Shown here: positions 46,244-55,454 of the stretch, one piece after another
How positions within the stretch are numbered: the stretch's first letter is position 1
Layout: every line of letters begins with the position of its first letter
Source of the DNA: JAUIIK01 sp963745675
GTDB taxonomy: Bacteria; Chloroflexota; Chloroflexia; Thermomicrobiales; CFX8
NCBI GenBank assembly: GCA_963745675.1
Contig: CAVUYM010000018.1
Location: 682,001-746,000 of the forward strand
Reading direction: 5' to 3'
Length of the DNA: 64,000 nucleotides
The notes under the pieces: model-generated
Told to the model about the DNA's origin: nothing
The model's input: only the letters and a program-made list of their open reading frames with translations
The model's database searches: none
Position numbers and translations under genes: made by a program

Positions 46244-47452
46244 CTACCAGTCGAACCAATCAGACATCTCGCCGTTCGTGACCAACTGGTCGCCGCCGAC
46301 GAAGACGTGCACGATGTTGCCGAGGGCAGTTATGTCCGCGAGCGGATCGCCATCGACGACGATCAGATCGGCGTACTTGCCAGCTTCGACCGTGCCCATG
46401 TCTGCATCGTGACCGCGCAGCTCAGCGCCGTTGATCGTCAACATCTGGATGACATCCAGCGGCGTTTGGACGACGCCATATTCGAGCAGCGTCTCCATCT
46501 CGGGAACGATGACGTCGTGCTCGACGCAGGGGCTTCCGGCGTCCGTTCCGAAGGCGAACTTGACGCCGACTTCGCGCATTTCGATCAGCGGATCAGTACG
46601 CGGAGCCGCCGCCCAGCGTCGCTTGCGCTCCTCGACGACATGATCGGGCATGCCACGTTCCGGGCCGCGATTGGTCTGGAGGATGAAGGGGGAATTGGTC
46701 GGCACGACGAAGATTCCGCGTTCGGCGATCATCTCCATCACTTCACGCTCGCAGGGCCCGCCGTGTTCGATCGAATCGAAGCCAGCTTCGACGACGTTGC
46801 GAATCGCTTGTGGGATCGTCGCGTGGGTTGTGATCTTCATGCCCAGCGTGTGGGCCTCATCGACGGCCGCTTTGAGCTCGTCTAGTGTAAATTGCGGCGT
46901 ATGCTCGCTGGCCATGATCTTGATGATGTCGGCGCCACGTTTGTACTGCTCGCGCACAGCCTTACGCATCCCGTCAGCGCCATCGACTTCATAGCCGCAC
47001 CACCAGGTGTGTCCGCCAGTGATCATCAGCGCCTGGCCAGCAATCTCCAGACGTGGTCCTTTGACCAGCCCGCGCTCGAGCGCTTCCTTGGCATCGAAAC
47101 CGCTGTTGTTCATTCCCAGATCGCGAATCGAGGTCAGTCCGACCTTGACCGACTTGCGGAGATTGGCGTAGGCCTTGATCGCGTTGAAGCCATCGCCGTC
47201 GCGCAGTGCCTGGTCCTTGAGAATTCCCTGCGGTCCGCCATCCCAACCCATCCCGCTCCAGCCAAGATGGACATGGTTGTTTGAGAGCCCTGGCAGCAGC
47301 GTCTTTCCACTGATATCGATTCGCTGTGCGCCGTCCGCATCGGCATCGCCGACCGCCACGATGCGCTCGCCATCTATGAGCACGTCCTGAACGGCGGCTT
47401 CGCCAGTTCGAACGTCGATAACGTTCCCCCCTGAAAGCAGTTTCTTGACCAT
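46244..47452 (-). CDS. Metal-dependent amidohydrolase (imidazolonepropionase/prolidase-like)
   Basis: About 402 residues from ATG 47452, with GGGGGAAG directly upstream. The amidohydrolase TIM barrel shows GKTLLPGLSNNHVHLG (HxH metal ligands), GADIIKIMASEHTP (the Lys position), ITTHATIPQAIRN and SIEHGGPCE (metal His residues) and FAFGTDAGSPCVEHD (catalytic Asp), ending with the small beta domain DLIVVDGDPLADI. Members hydrolyse cyclic amides, dipeptides or similar C-N bonds. The cluster context suggests catabolism of an amino-acid-like compound. Confidence 0.83.
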   Translation of the reverse strand: MVKKLLSGGNVIDVRTGEAAVQDVLIDGERIVAVGDADADGAQRIDISGKTLLPGLSNNHVHLGWSGMGWDGGPQGILKDQALRDGDGFNAIKAYANLRKSVKVGLTSIRDLGMNNSGFDAKEALERGLVKGPRLEIAGQALMITGGHTWWCGYEVDGADGMRKAVREQYKRGADIIKIMASEHTPQFTLDELKAAVDEAHTLGMKITTHATIPQAIRNVVEAGFDSIEHGGPCEREVMEMIAERGIFVVPTNSPFILQTNRGPERGMPDHVVEERKRRWAAAPRTDPLIEMREVGVKFAFGTDAGSPCVEHDVIVPEMETLLEYGVVQTPLDVIQMLTINGAELRGHDADMGTVEAGKYADLIVVDGDPLADITALGNIVHVFVGGDQLVTNGEMSDWFDW

Positions 47453-47503
47453 CTTCCCCCACCCGGAATCCGATAAACGTATGGAACCAATCCGCTGGCC
47501 AAC

Positions 47504-47602
47504 GTAGAGACGTGCCGCTGGCGCGTCTCGGTTTCTACACAACAGTACCTACGCATAACATTGAGCGCGCGAAGAGGAGACGCGCCAACGGCACGTCTCT
47601 AC
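47504..47602. repeat. Inverted pair of REP-like elements (BIME-like)
   Basis: The 26-base arm at 47504-47529 (GTAGAGACGTGCC ... GGCGCGTCTC) and its inverted copy at 47577-47602 differ at one base and are 47 bp apart. Each arm is itself an imperfect palindrome starting with GTAG, as in the REP elements at 44074 and 44471, but of a different subfamily. It lies between the NHL-protein and amidohydrolase genes. Confidence 0.75.
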
Positions 47603-47618
47603 ATCTTCACACCGTTTG

Positions 47619-48491
47619 CTACGTTCGCTTGAACTTCGACACCCGCTGGCCCTCGAGCACTTCGCCAACGTAGAGAGAGCCCTCGGAATCGAGCGCTACC
47701 GAGTGCGGCGCGAAGAAGTTGCCCGGCTCGGTATTCCGTTCTCCGCCGACACGAGCGATCAAGTGATCGTCCTGGTCGAGAATTGCTACCCGGCCCTGCA
47801 GCTCAGGGACGTATCGGATACCCTCGCCATCAACAATGATGTCGCCAGGCTGTCGCAAGCCGGTGATCTTGCCGAGATAGTCGCCTGCAAGGTCGAAGCG
47901 TTGAATACGCCAGTTCTCCCGGTCACAGACGTAGACGTTCGGCTGTCCATCGCGCTCGATGACCCGCGCGGCATGCGGCAAGTGGAACTGACCGGGACCA
48001 ATACCCGGTTCGCCCCAGGATCGAATATGCTCGCCACTAGAATTGAACTGGTGAACGCGTGCATTGCCATAGCCATCGGCAGCATAGATATCGCCATTTG
48101 GCGCGACACCGGCATCGGTTGGCAGGTTGAAGTATCCCTTCGCGCCGGCTGCTTTGTCAGGCGTGCCGACTGCCCAGACGACGTTTCCGTCCAGGTCGCA
48201 GCGGCTCACCAGATGCCGGTTACGATCCGTAACGATGAAGTATTCGCCGTCGTCATCGCTGGCGATGGTGACCCCGTGTATGTCCTGCCAGTGATCGTTC
48301 TTCTCCCAGGTCCCAAGGTAGTTTCCGTCGCGGTCAAAGATTAGCGGCGACGCTTCGATGCGGTGGAAGACGAAGACTCGATCCTGGCTGTCCACGACGA
48401 TTTCAACGACTTGCCCAACGCTCTGACCATCAGGATACGTTGGCCAGTTCTCCACGTATTCGTACTGTCTGATTCCTGCACCCGAACTCAT
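47619..48491 (-). CDS. NHL-repeat beta-propeller protein (peptidylglycine lyase-like)
   Basis: 290 residues made of about six propeller blades of NHL type, for example GQVVEIVVDSQDRVFVFHR, FNLPTDAGVAPNGDIYAADGYGNARVHQFNSSG, IRSWGEPGIGPGQFHLPHA, YVCDRENWRIQRFDL and FFAPHSVALDSEGSLYVGE. The order and the HLPHA/ADGYGNARV elements resemble the lyase (PAL) part of peptidylglycine alpha-amidating enzymes, but bacterial copies are usually of unknown function. No signal peptide. AAGGGCTG precedes ATG 48491. First gene of the minus-strand catabolic run. Confidence 0.78.
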   Translation of the reverse strand: MSSGAGIRQYEYVENWPTYPDGQSVGQVVEIVVDSQDRVFVFHRIEASPLIFDRDGNYLGTWEKNDHWQDIHGVTIASDDDGEYFIVTDRNRHLVSRCDLDGNVVWAVGTPDKAAGAKGYFNLPTDAGVAPNGDIYAADGYGNARVHQFNSSGEHIRSWGEPGIGPGQFHLPHAARVIERDGQPNVYVCDRENWRIQRFDLAGDYLGKITGLRQPGDIIVDGEGIRYVPELQGRVAILDQDDHLIARVGGERNTEPGNFFAPHSVALDSEGSLYVGEVLEGQRVSKFKRT

Positions 48492-48642
48492 TTTTCAGCC
48501 CTTCCATACGGACCATCTGGTACGGCTCAAGTGGCGTTAGTCTAGCACCGCAGTTGCCCTGTTCGCGCCGTCAATTGCCCACATGATAGGCTCGCCGCTA
48601 GGGAGATTCGAGAGCTCGCAGTCAAGTGAGGAGTTAACAAGC

Positions 48643-49728
48643 ATGGCGAGTGCGCGCTTCGAGCACGTCACACGCAGATTCGACGACACACTCGCGCTCG
48701 ACGAATTCACCCTCGACGTTCGCGAAGGTGAATTTCTCGTCCTCGTCGGACCGTCCGGTTGTGGGAAGACGACGGCATTGCGCTGTCTCTCGGGCCTCGA
48801 CGAGCCGGATTCAGGAGCCGTATACATCGGCGAGCGCGACGTCACCTATGTTGAGCCGGCTGATCGCGATGTCGCCATGGTCTTCCAGAACTACGCGCTC
48901 TACCCCTATCTCTCCGTCTTCGAGAACATCGCTTTTCCATTAAAGATGCGCAAGGTATCGAAAAGCGAACGGCGAAAACGCGTTGAAACCGTCGCGGAAA
49001 TGCTCGATATCCTGCCTCTCCTTGGCCGGAAACCGAGGGAACTTTCAGGCGGTCAACGTCAGCGCGTGGCGCTCGGACGCGCCATCGTCCGAGACCCGGC
49101 AGTCTTCCTGATGGATGAACCTCTATCGAACCTCGATGCTCAATTGCGCGGACAGACGAGGACGGAATTGATCCGGCTCCAGCGGGAACTCGGCACGACA
49201 ACCATTTACGTGACACATGACCAGACGGAAGCGATGACGATGGGTCACCGCCTGGCTGTCCTTCACAACGGTCGGCTGCAGCAGCTGGCGACGCCGATGG
49301 AAATCTATTCACGGCCCGCGAACAGCTTCGTGGCTGGATTCATCGGTAGTCCACCAATGAACCAGATGGAGGCAAGCATAGACCGCGAGGGGAAGCGACT
49401 TCGGACCGATCACGGCTGGCTCTCATTGCCACCAGAACTGGCTCTTGCTGCCGGTGACCGAGACAAAGTGGTTCTCGGCGTGCGGCCCGAACATCTCGAA
49501 CCCATCGGGAGTTCTACCCTGGCACGGGACGAAGATATCGACGGGCTGATACTACGTGTCGACGTGATCGAAGCGCTCGGAAGCGACACATTCGTGACAT
49601 CATCGACCGGCCTTCGTGCGAGACTTCCCCAGACTTACAACTTTGAAGCAGGTGGAGCCATCACAGTAACTTGCCGGCCCGGTCACCTGCACGCATTTGA
49701 TTCTGAGTCCGGGATACGCCTCGGATAG
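48643..49728 (+). CDS. ABC transporter ATP-binding protein of the sugar (MalK/UgpC) type
   Basis: 361 residues from ATG 48643, preceded by GAGGAG. It has Walker A GPSGCGKTT (37-45), Q-loop VFQNYALYPYLSV, signature LSGGQRQRVALGRA, Walker B LMDEPLSNLD and the switch His in VTHDQTEAM. A C-terminal TOBE/MalK regulatory barrel (VVLGVRPEHLEPI) follows. Such ATPases energise carbohydrate or glycerol-phosphate importers. No permease or binding protein lies nearby, so it may serve several importers as MsmK does. It is divergent from the catabolic run. Confidence 0.88.
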   Translation: MASARFEHVTRRFDDTLALDEFTLDVREGEFLVLVGPSGCGKTTALRCLSGLDEPDSGAVYIGERDVTYVEPADRDVAMVFQNYALYPYLSVFENIAFPLKMRKVSKSERRKRVETVAEMLDILPLLGRKPRELSGGQRQRVALGRAIVRDPAVFLMDEPLSNLDAQLRGQTRTELIRLQRELGTTTIYVTHDQTEAMTMGHRLAVLHNGRLQQLATPMEIYSRPANSFVAGFIGSPPMNQMEASIDREGKRLRTDHGWLSLPPELALAAGDRDKVVLGVRPEHLEPIGSSTLARDEDIDGLILRVDVIEALGSDTFVTSSTGLRARLPQTYNFEAGGAITVTCRPGHLHAFDSESGIRLG

Positions 49729-49807
49729 CAGCTTACCCCCCTAGTGGGTAACGCTGATCGGTACCTCTTACGTCTTTTGCACTAATACATCGCCACGTAC
49801 GATAGAA

Positions 49808-52800
49808 GTGCCGGAGTGCGCGTACGGTGACCTCCTGCCTGTGAGCGCCGATTTGAACGAGACAGAACCGGGAAAACATTCCGTGCAACACGCCTTGATC
49901 ATCTCCAGAGACGCCAGGCAACAAAGGGCTCTTCGCCGAGCGATCGAGTTGGAAGGGGGCAGCGCGCACGTAGCTGAGAATCTGAATGATGCAGTCGACA
50001 TACTCGAGCGTCAGCGAATCCGGCTCATATTTCTACAGGAGCCGCTAAGTGACATCGACGCGACGACGTGTATAAGCCGTATCCGGAATGCCTGCCATCC
50101 CGATCCCGCCAGAGTAATTGGATTACCTGAAGATCTCCTGGCATCGAAACGCGACTTGTCTGCCATTGGTTTCGATGATGTCCTGCGGCTCCCGATCGAA
50201 CTATCGGACATCACAATTTTGCTCTCGAGCGTCGAGCGCTCAATGCCACCGGTGGAAGAGCAGGAAGATCGCAATTCGAAGCTAGACGCGACGATCTTGC
50301 GCCAGCTCTCGCTGGACCTGTCGTGGAGTACGACCATCGAGCAACAGGCGAAACACGGCCTGGAGGCGGCATGCAAGCTCTTTGGTACCGAGCGCGGCGC
50401 GATCTGGGTGCGAGACGAGAGCGATCGCACGTTGACGTGCGTCGCCCAGAGGGGTCTATCCGATGGATACTCCACATTTGCTGGCGCCGCCTTCAACTAT
50501 TTGAGTCAGGAGGATTGGGTCAGACTTTCCAGACGCTCAGCGTTTGCAAGTGATCCGGCGACGGGAGTCGGAGTCACACTCGACTTGGCGCGCGATGAGA
50601 ATCTCAAGAACTGCCTCACCGCCGCGCTCTTTACGCCATCATCGGTCATCGGTGCATTGGTGTTGTTCGACATTCCGGGCGGTAGCGCCGGCTCAGATGA
50701 CGAATTCACCCAGCTGATCGACACAATCGCTGCAGTAACGGCGATGGCACTCGATCAAACGCGCCTCCGCAATGACCTCAGCAACTCTGAAGAAACCTAC
50801 CGCCAGCTCGTCGAAGAAATGCCAAATGGCGTCTTTATTCATGATACCCACGGTAATTTTCTTATGTCGAATTCAGCGATCGAGTCGATCTGCGGCTTCA
50901 GCGAAGACGACCTCGCGCTGATGAATCTCTACGACCTCGTCAAAGGCGGACCTGACGGACCTGATGGCTGCGCACTGGCGGACATCCTTGCTGAGATAAC
51001 CAGCCAACCGGCCACCAGCCCCGAATTCGCTGAGATGTTTGGTCCGATCACGCTCAACCTTGTCGCTGGTGACGGACGCCATATCGAGGCGGAACTCTAC
51101 TTCCGTGCGCTACGCTTGCGTGGTCGCGAGGACGAAAACTGGATTCAGGCGGTGGCGCGCGACGTCACCAACGAAGCGCGAGCGTTCAGAGAGCTTGAAG
51201 CGCTGCGCGGCGTTGCAGAAAGCCTCACCGGCATAGATGATGATTATCAGGCGCTTCGCGAGGTGCTGGTTCAGATCAAGCGCAGTATCGGCTATCTTCA
51301 TGCTTCAATCTGGATGCTAAGCCCGGACGGGCGCGAGTTGATCTGCAAAGCGCAGTCAGGCATCGAATATTCTGAGCTACTGAGCGATCCGGATGACGGG
51401 TTTATTGGTGAAGTACTGCGATCCCTGGCTTCGCGACACGACACTGATATCGAGCATTTACCGGAGAATGCTCGCGTTCATAAGCTCGTCACCGAAGTGG
51501 CTATCATCCCTATCCACTCTGACACTCGCGTCCAGGGCGTCCTCCAGATCCAAACCGGAGTTGACCGCCAGATGAACCCGGTCGATATCGACTTTCTCGA
51601 GTCCGTGAGCACGCAAATTGCAGGGCGCATCGGAAGACTGGAACTCATCCAGCAGATTGCAATGCTCGAATCTATCGACCCGACGACCGGGCTGGACAAC
51701 CGGCGTAAATTCCACATGCGCCTCGAAGATGCTTTCAAACGATCTCAGAGCAAGCCCTTATCTCTGCTACATCTCGGAATCGATGGCTTCAAGTCCTTCA
51801 ATGATACGTACGGGCATCTCGTAGGAGATGACCTGCTGCTTCAAGTGGCCATCACAATACAGAGCTATGTACCACCACACTTCCCTCTGGCTCGCTATGG
51901 TGGTGACGAATTCTGCGCAATCCTGCCTGGGATCGGCCGCGATGAGGTCTCTGGAATAGCCGAAAAAATTCGTATCGGCGTCGCGACGCAGTTGTTCAAG
52001 GCAAACGATCAACTGGAACAAATGACCGTAAGTATCGGCGCGGCGACGCTACCGGACGACGTTGGCAACATCACTCGACTCGTCTCAGCTGCTTACGATG
52101 CGACATCGATGGCCAAGCAGGCCGGACGCAATCAGGTCTATCAATCGAATTCCGCGTTCGGCGAGCTATCGATGCAGCGCGACCAGCTTGTAAAGTCGTT
52201 GCATCGCTCGCCACAGAACACACTGTCGCTTCTCGTCCGCGCTATGGATGAGCGCATACCGGAGCGGAACGGCCACGCTTCTCGAGTAGCGCGACTGGCC
52301 ATGTCAATCGGCGATCAACTTGGAGTGGATGGCGAAGAGCTCGACCATCTTGGTGTAGCGGCCTATATGCATGACATCGGTATGTTTCTGATTCCTGACG
52401 AGCTGTTGCGCAAGCCAATCGATCTCTCAAAGTCCGAGCGCGAACGCCTGGCGATTATTCCAGCGGTTGCTCATCGGTTGCTCTCGAACGTGGCGCTCCC
52501 TACGGAGGTCTCACTCGCAGTCGTGCATCAGTACGAACACTGGGACGGTAGTGGCCATCCCGGTCGGCTGGCCGGGACTTCTATTCCCCTCGCCGCACGA
52601 ATCATTGCAGTCGCCGATGGCATAGATGCGATGACATCACCGCGTGCTCATCGTGAGCCGATGGCAATTCCTGATGTCCTCGACAGCTTGCGCAATGAAT
52701 CAGGAACACGCTTCGACCCGGATGTTGTTGCTGCCGCTGAGCTGATCTATGACGAATCTGCGCCCGAGGCCAGAGACGTCAAGACCGCCTTCCTACGCGA

Positions 52801-52825
52801 TTCGCTTGAACTCCTTGGTGTGTAG
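49808..52825 (+). CDS. Receiver-like - GAF - PAS - GAF - GGDEF - HD-GYP-like signalling protein
   Basis: 1005 residues. An N-terminal segment resembling a receiver domain (HALIISRDARQQRALRRAIEL) lacks the phospho-acceptor Asp pocket. GAF (165-305), PAS (330-450), a second GAF (465-615), GGDEF (620-780) and an HD-GYP-type domain (800-975) follow. The GGDEF motif is intact (LARYGGDEFCAIL, about residue 696). The HD part reads YMHDIGMFLIPDELL and VVHQYEHWDGSGHPGRLAG: HDIGK is HDIGM and GYP is GHP, so phosphodiesterase activity may be altered or lost. The start is GTG 49808 without a clear ribosome binding site; GTG 49841 is an alternative. Confidence 0.85.
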   Translation: MPECAYGDLLPVSADLNETEPGKHSVQHALIISRDARQQRALRRAIELEGGSAHVAENLNDAVDILERQRIRLIFLQEPLSDIDATTCISRIRNACHPDPARVIGLPEDLLASKRDLSAIGFDDVLRLPIELSDITILLSSVERSMPPVEEQEDRNSKLDATILRQLSLDLSWSTTIEQQAKHGLEAACKLFGTERGAIWVRDESDRTLTCVAQRGLSDGYSTFAGAAFNYLSQEDWVRLSRRSAFASDPATGVGVTLDLARDENLKNCLTAALFTPSSVIGALVLFDIPGGSAGSDDEFTQLIDTIAAVTAMALDQTRLRNDLSNSEETYRQLVEEMPNGVFIHDTHGNFLMSNSAIESICGFSEDDLALMNLYDLVKGGPDGPDGCALADILAEITSQPATSPEFAEMFGPITLNLVAGDGRHIEAELYFRALRLRGREDENWIQAVARDVTNEARAFRELEALRGVAESLTGIDDDYQALREVLVQIKRSIGYLHASIWMLSPDGRELICKAQSGIEYSELLSDPDDGFIGEVLRSLASRHDTDIEHLPENARVHKLVTEVAIIPIHSDTRVQGVLQIQTGVDRQMNPVDIDFLESVSTQIAGRIGRLELIQQIAMLESIDPTTGLDNRRKFHMRLEDAFKRSQSKPLSLLHLGIDGFKSFNDTYGHLVGDDLLLQVAITIQSYVPPHFPLARYGGDEFCAILPGIGRDEVSGIAEKIRIGVATQLFKANDQLEQMTVSIGAATLPDDVGNITRLVSAAYDATSMAKQAGRNQVYQSNSAFGELSMQRDQLVKSLHRSPQNTLSLLVRAMDERIPERNGHASRVARLAMSIGDQLGVDGEELDHLGVAAYMHDIGMFLIPDELLRKPIDLSKSERERLAIIPAVAHRLLSNVALPTEVSLAVVHQYEHWDGSGHPGRLAGTSIPLAARIIAVADGIDAMTSPRAHREPMAIPDVLDSLRNESGTRFDPDVVAAAELIYDESAPEARDVKTAFLRDSLELLGV

Positions 52826-53079
52826 ACAGTCCCGCTATCGGCTTCGGAGAGCCAACGGAATTGTCCTCTGAACTGCAGAGCTCGTGAACTCCAGGGTAGC
52901 GACCTCTGTCGCCGCAATGGTTCGCGGCCAGCGTGGATAGACTAATCCGTTGCCAGTTAGCAGACACCGAAACTTCTTTCAATGGCGGGCCTACTTCGCA
53001 TATCGATTGAAATCAGCCACGCCATCTTGCCCCGCAACCGATGCGAATTTCGGATCAGCAGCTTGCCCGAAGGGATTGG

Positions 53080-54825
53080 CTAGCTAGCCCCCTCCAGCAC
53101 CTCGATCGCCTGCGTCAGCGCGTCGTGTATCCGGTTGCGTTGGCGAATCAGGCTCGTCCACAGGAAGCGGAATTCATCGCCAGCCGGATCCAACGTCGCC
53201 AGTTCCCGCATCGGTGCAAGACCCGGAAGAATCGGCAGCTGCAGCGCAGGATCAAATTCGTACGGTCCATCGACCGTGAAGAGCGCCGAATTGACGATTC
53301 GCGTGACGGCAAGCAGGGCTTTGTTGTGGCTTTCGATATCAGTCGGATCGATGCCGGCAACCTGCTCCGCCACGCTTCGATAGCGCTCAGCGGCGCTGAT
53401 CAGTTCAGCAAGGTCGAGGTGCTTGCCGGCTGTCTCTTGCAATGCGCTGAGCTGATCGATGAAATCCTGCGCGGACGGGACGAAGTTGTATGGATGCACT
53501 TCCGGGCAGCACATGCGTGACACGATCGTTACGTAGATTCGGCAGTCGTCTGCCAGTATTTCCGGATCGGCTTTGTCCAGCGTGTCCTCCGGCGAGTGCC
53601 ACCAATAGGCTCCGCCACAACCGCCAACAGCTTTGCGATCCGGGTGATCGACCGGCAGCATCCGGAATGCGCCCAGACTCGGCAGCCCGACTCCAAGGAA
53701 TGACTGATCGCCGGCTTTGAGTGGACGCCGGATATTTGGTTCTTGACCGGAAAGCTCCTGGACAACCGAACCGGTAATGTGCTCGATTTCGCCCATGTTG
53801 TAGCGGCAATCCCATATTTCAGTCTCACGCACCCCTGGAGAGTCAATATTGAGATAGCCGAGACAGTGCTGTCGAAGCTCCATGAAATGAGTGTCAACGT
53901 ACCAGGTCGAGCCAGAATAACGTCCGGTTGAGTGACCCGGCCACCAGCAGAAGCGCACGCCATAGCGCAACCCGTCGCGATTGGCTTGCAGCGTCCGCGC
54001 CATTTCCATCAATGCTGCGTCGCCAGTCGCGTTGTCGGTCACGCCCTCAAACCACGAATCAATGTGTGCGCCGACGAGCAGAAATCGTTCGCCTGCGTCC
54101 GCCGCGCCCGGCTGCACATTGGCCACCGTCAACGGCACGTTGCGCCATTGCGTGTCGACATTCGACTCCATACGAACGACAACGTCGCCGCTGGCACAGA
54201 GTTGCGCCAGTTCCTCGCCGTCGGCATTGTTGAGACCGAGAGCTGGGATACCAGGCATGTTCTTCGCGGTCTTCGGCGTTGGCGTGCCCCAGACACTCGT
54301 GGCGATCATCTCGTGCACAACAGGCTCGTCCGAGGGCCAGATATGGATGTGTCCGAGCGCACCGCGCTCTTCCGCGCGCCGTATACCGTCCGGGCCACCA
54401 TCCATCGTCAGGACAATCTTGCCGCTAACATCGAGCCCGGTGTAGTCGCCTTCAACGGCGCGATGGCTGAAGATCATTGCTCCCTGTTCCGGGCGTTCGA
54501 ATGGCACGTGTATTAGCTGGGCGCGCGTCCCATCCTCTGGAGTCTGGGCGCCAAATGACCGGGTGCGCACGTGAAAACGCTTGGCAACGCCACCATCTGC
54601 ATCGAGCAATTCAAGCGTGCCAGGACCGGGTAGCGATATCAGGGACTCGAACGAAAGTATTTCGCATTCGACGCCAAACGCATCCATTTGGCTTTTGATA
54701 TAGCGAGCAGCTTCCCATTCGTCTTCGGTCCCAGAATCTCGAAAAAGTTCGCTGAAGTGCTGGAGATGTCCAGCCAGCACCCCGGAAGAAACATCACCCC
54801 GCACTTGTTCATCAAACGTACCCAT
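53080..54825 (-). CDS. M28-family-like peptidase with PA domain and altered catalytic glutamates
   Basis: About 581 residues. A protease-associated insert is present in the first half (GKIVLTMDGGPDGIRRAEERGALGHIHIW). The zinc region reads FLLVGAHIDSWFEGVTDNATGDAALMEMAR, with the expected His and bridging Asp. In the next strand, where M28 enzymes have two Glu (general base and ligand), this protein reads FCWWPGHSTGRYSGSTWYVD, so neither Glu is there. The later LNIDSPG and AYWWHSPEDTLDKAD supply the Asp and His ligands. It may be a binding protein or a peptidase with a changed mechanism. The start at ATG 54825 is uncertain; ATG 54834 and 54849 are in frame. Confidence 0.75.
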   Translation of the reverse strand: MGTFDEQVRGDVSSGVLAGHLQHFSELFRDSGTEDEWEAARYIKSQMDAFGVECEILSFESLISLPGPGTLELLDADGGVAKRFHVRTRSFGAQTPEDGTRAQLIHVPFERPEQGAMIFSHRAVEGDYTGLDVSGKIVLTMDGGPDGIRRAEERGALGHIHIWPSDEPVVHEMIATSVWGTPTPKTAKNMPGIPALGLNNADGEELAQLCASGDVVVRMESNVDTQWRNVPLTVANVQPGAADAGERFLLVGAHIDSWFEGVTDNATGDAALMEMARTLQANRDGLRYGVRFCWWPGHSTGRYSGSTWYVDTHFMELRQHCLGYLNIDSPGVRETEIWDCRYNMGEIEHITGSVVQELSGQEPNIRRPLKAGDQSFLGVGLPSLGAFRMLPVDHPDRKAVGGCGGAYWWHSPEDTLDKADPEILADDCRIYVTIVSRMCCPEVHPYNFVPSAQDFIDQLSALQETAGKHLDLAELISAAERYRSVAEQVAGIDPTDIESHNKALLAVTRIVNSALFTVDGPYEFDPALQLPILPGLAPMRELATLDPAGDEFRFLWTSLIRQRNRIHDALTQAIEVLEGAS

Positions 54826-54865
54826 CGTCACCATGCCTGCACACTCCAAACCGGCGTGTCGCCGT

Positions 54866-55447
54866 CTACTCGAATGCCATCACTTGTTGCCATCTGAAGC
54901 AGTTCGTGAGGTGGTCATTTACCAGCCCAGCTGCCTGCATGAACGCATAGCAGATCGTGGGGCCAACAAAGTTGAACCCACGGCGCTTCAAATCTTTACT
55001 CATCGCTGCGGAAATCTCAGTCGATGCCGGTACGCCCGACATTTCTGTCCAGGAATTATGAATGGGAACCCCGTCTACGAACGACCAGATATAGTCGGAG
55101 AATAGTTGCCCGGTTGCTTCTACATCCAGATACGCGCGTGCATTGCGAACGACGGAACGGATCTTCGCCTGGTTGCGGACGATACGTTCATCCTGGCGAA
55201 GTGCTTCGATTTTCGCATCGTCGTAGGCAGCAATCGTGGCCGGATCGAATCCGTCGAAGAGTTCGCGATAGCCTTCGCGCTTCCTTAAGATCGTGATCCA
55301 GCTCAGACCGGCTTGCGCACCCTCAAGGCAGAGAAACTCAAAGAGTAGGTTGCCGTCACGAATCGGAACACCCCACTCAGTATCGTGATAATGCTGGTAC
55401 AGCTCATCGTCACCTGCCCAGGAGCAGCGCTGAATTTCTACAGTCAT
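54866..55447 (-). CDS. tag: DNA-3-methyladenine glycosylase I
   Basis: 193 residues, matching the family length. It removes 3-methyladenine from alkylated DNA. The zinc-binding Cys and His at the ends are present (RCSWAGDDELYQHYHDTEWG and LVNDHLTNCFRW). The core LLFEFLCLEGAQAGLSWITILRKRE carries the conserved Glu and Trp that grip 3-methyladenine, and GFNFVGPTICYAFMQAAG is the conserved C-terminal helix. It lies 40 bp before the M28 gene and 7 bp after the AroM gene on the same strand. Confidence 0.93.
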   Translation of the reverse strand: MTVEIQRCSWAGDDELYQHYHDTEWGVPIRDGNLLFEFLCLEGAQAGLSWITILRKREGYRELFDGFDPATIAAYDDAKIEALRQDERIVRNQAKIRSVVRNARAYLDVEATGQLFSDYIWSFVDGVPIHNSWTEMSGVPASTEISAAMSKDLKRRGFNFVGPTICYAFMQAAGLVNDHLTNCFRWQQVMAFE

Positions 55448-55454
55448 CTTGGGC

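Noticed and set aside
49731..49750. TTACCC/GGGTAA inverted repeat after the ABC ATPase gene
   Set aside because: Only 6-bp arms and no T-run; too weak for a terminator call.
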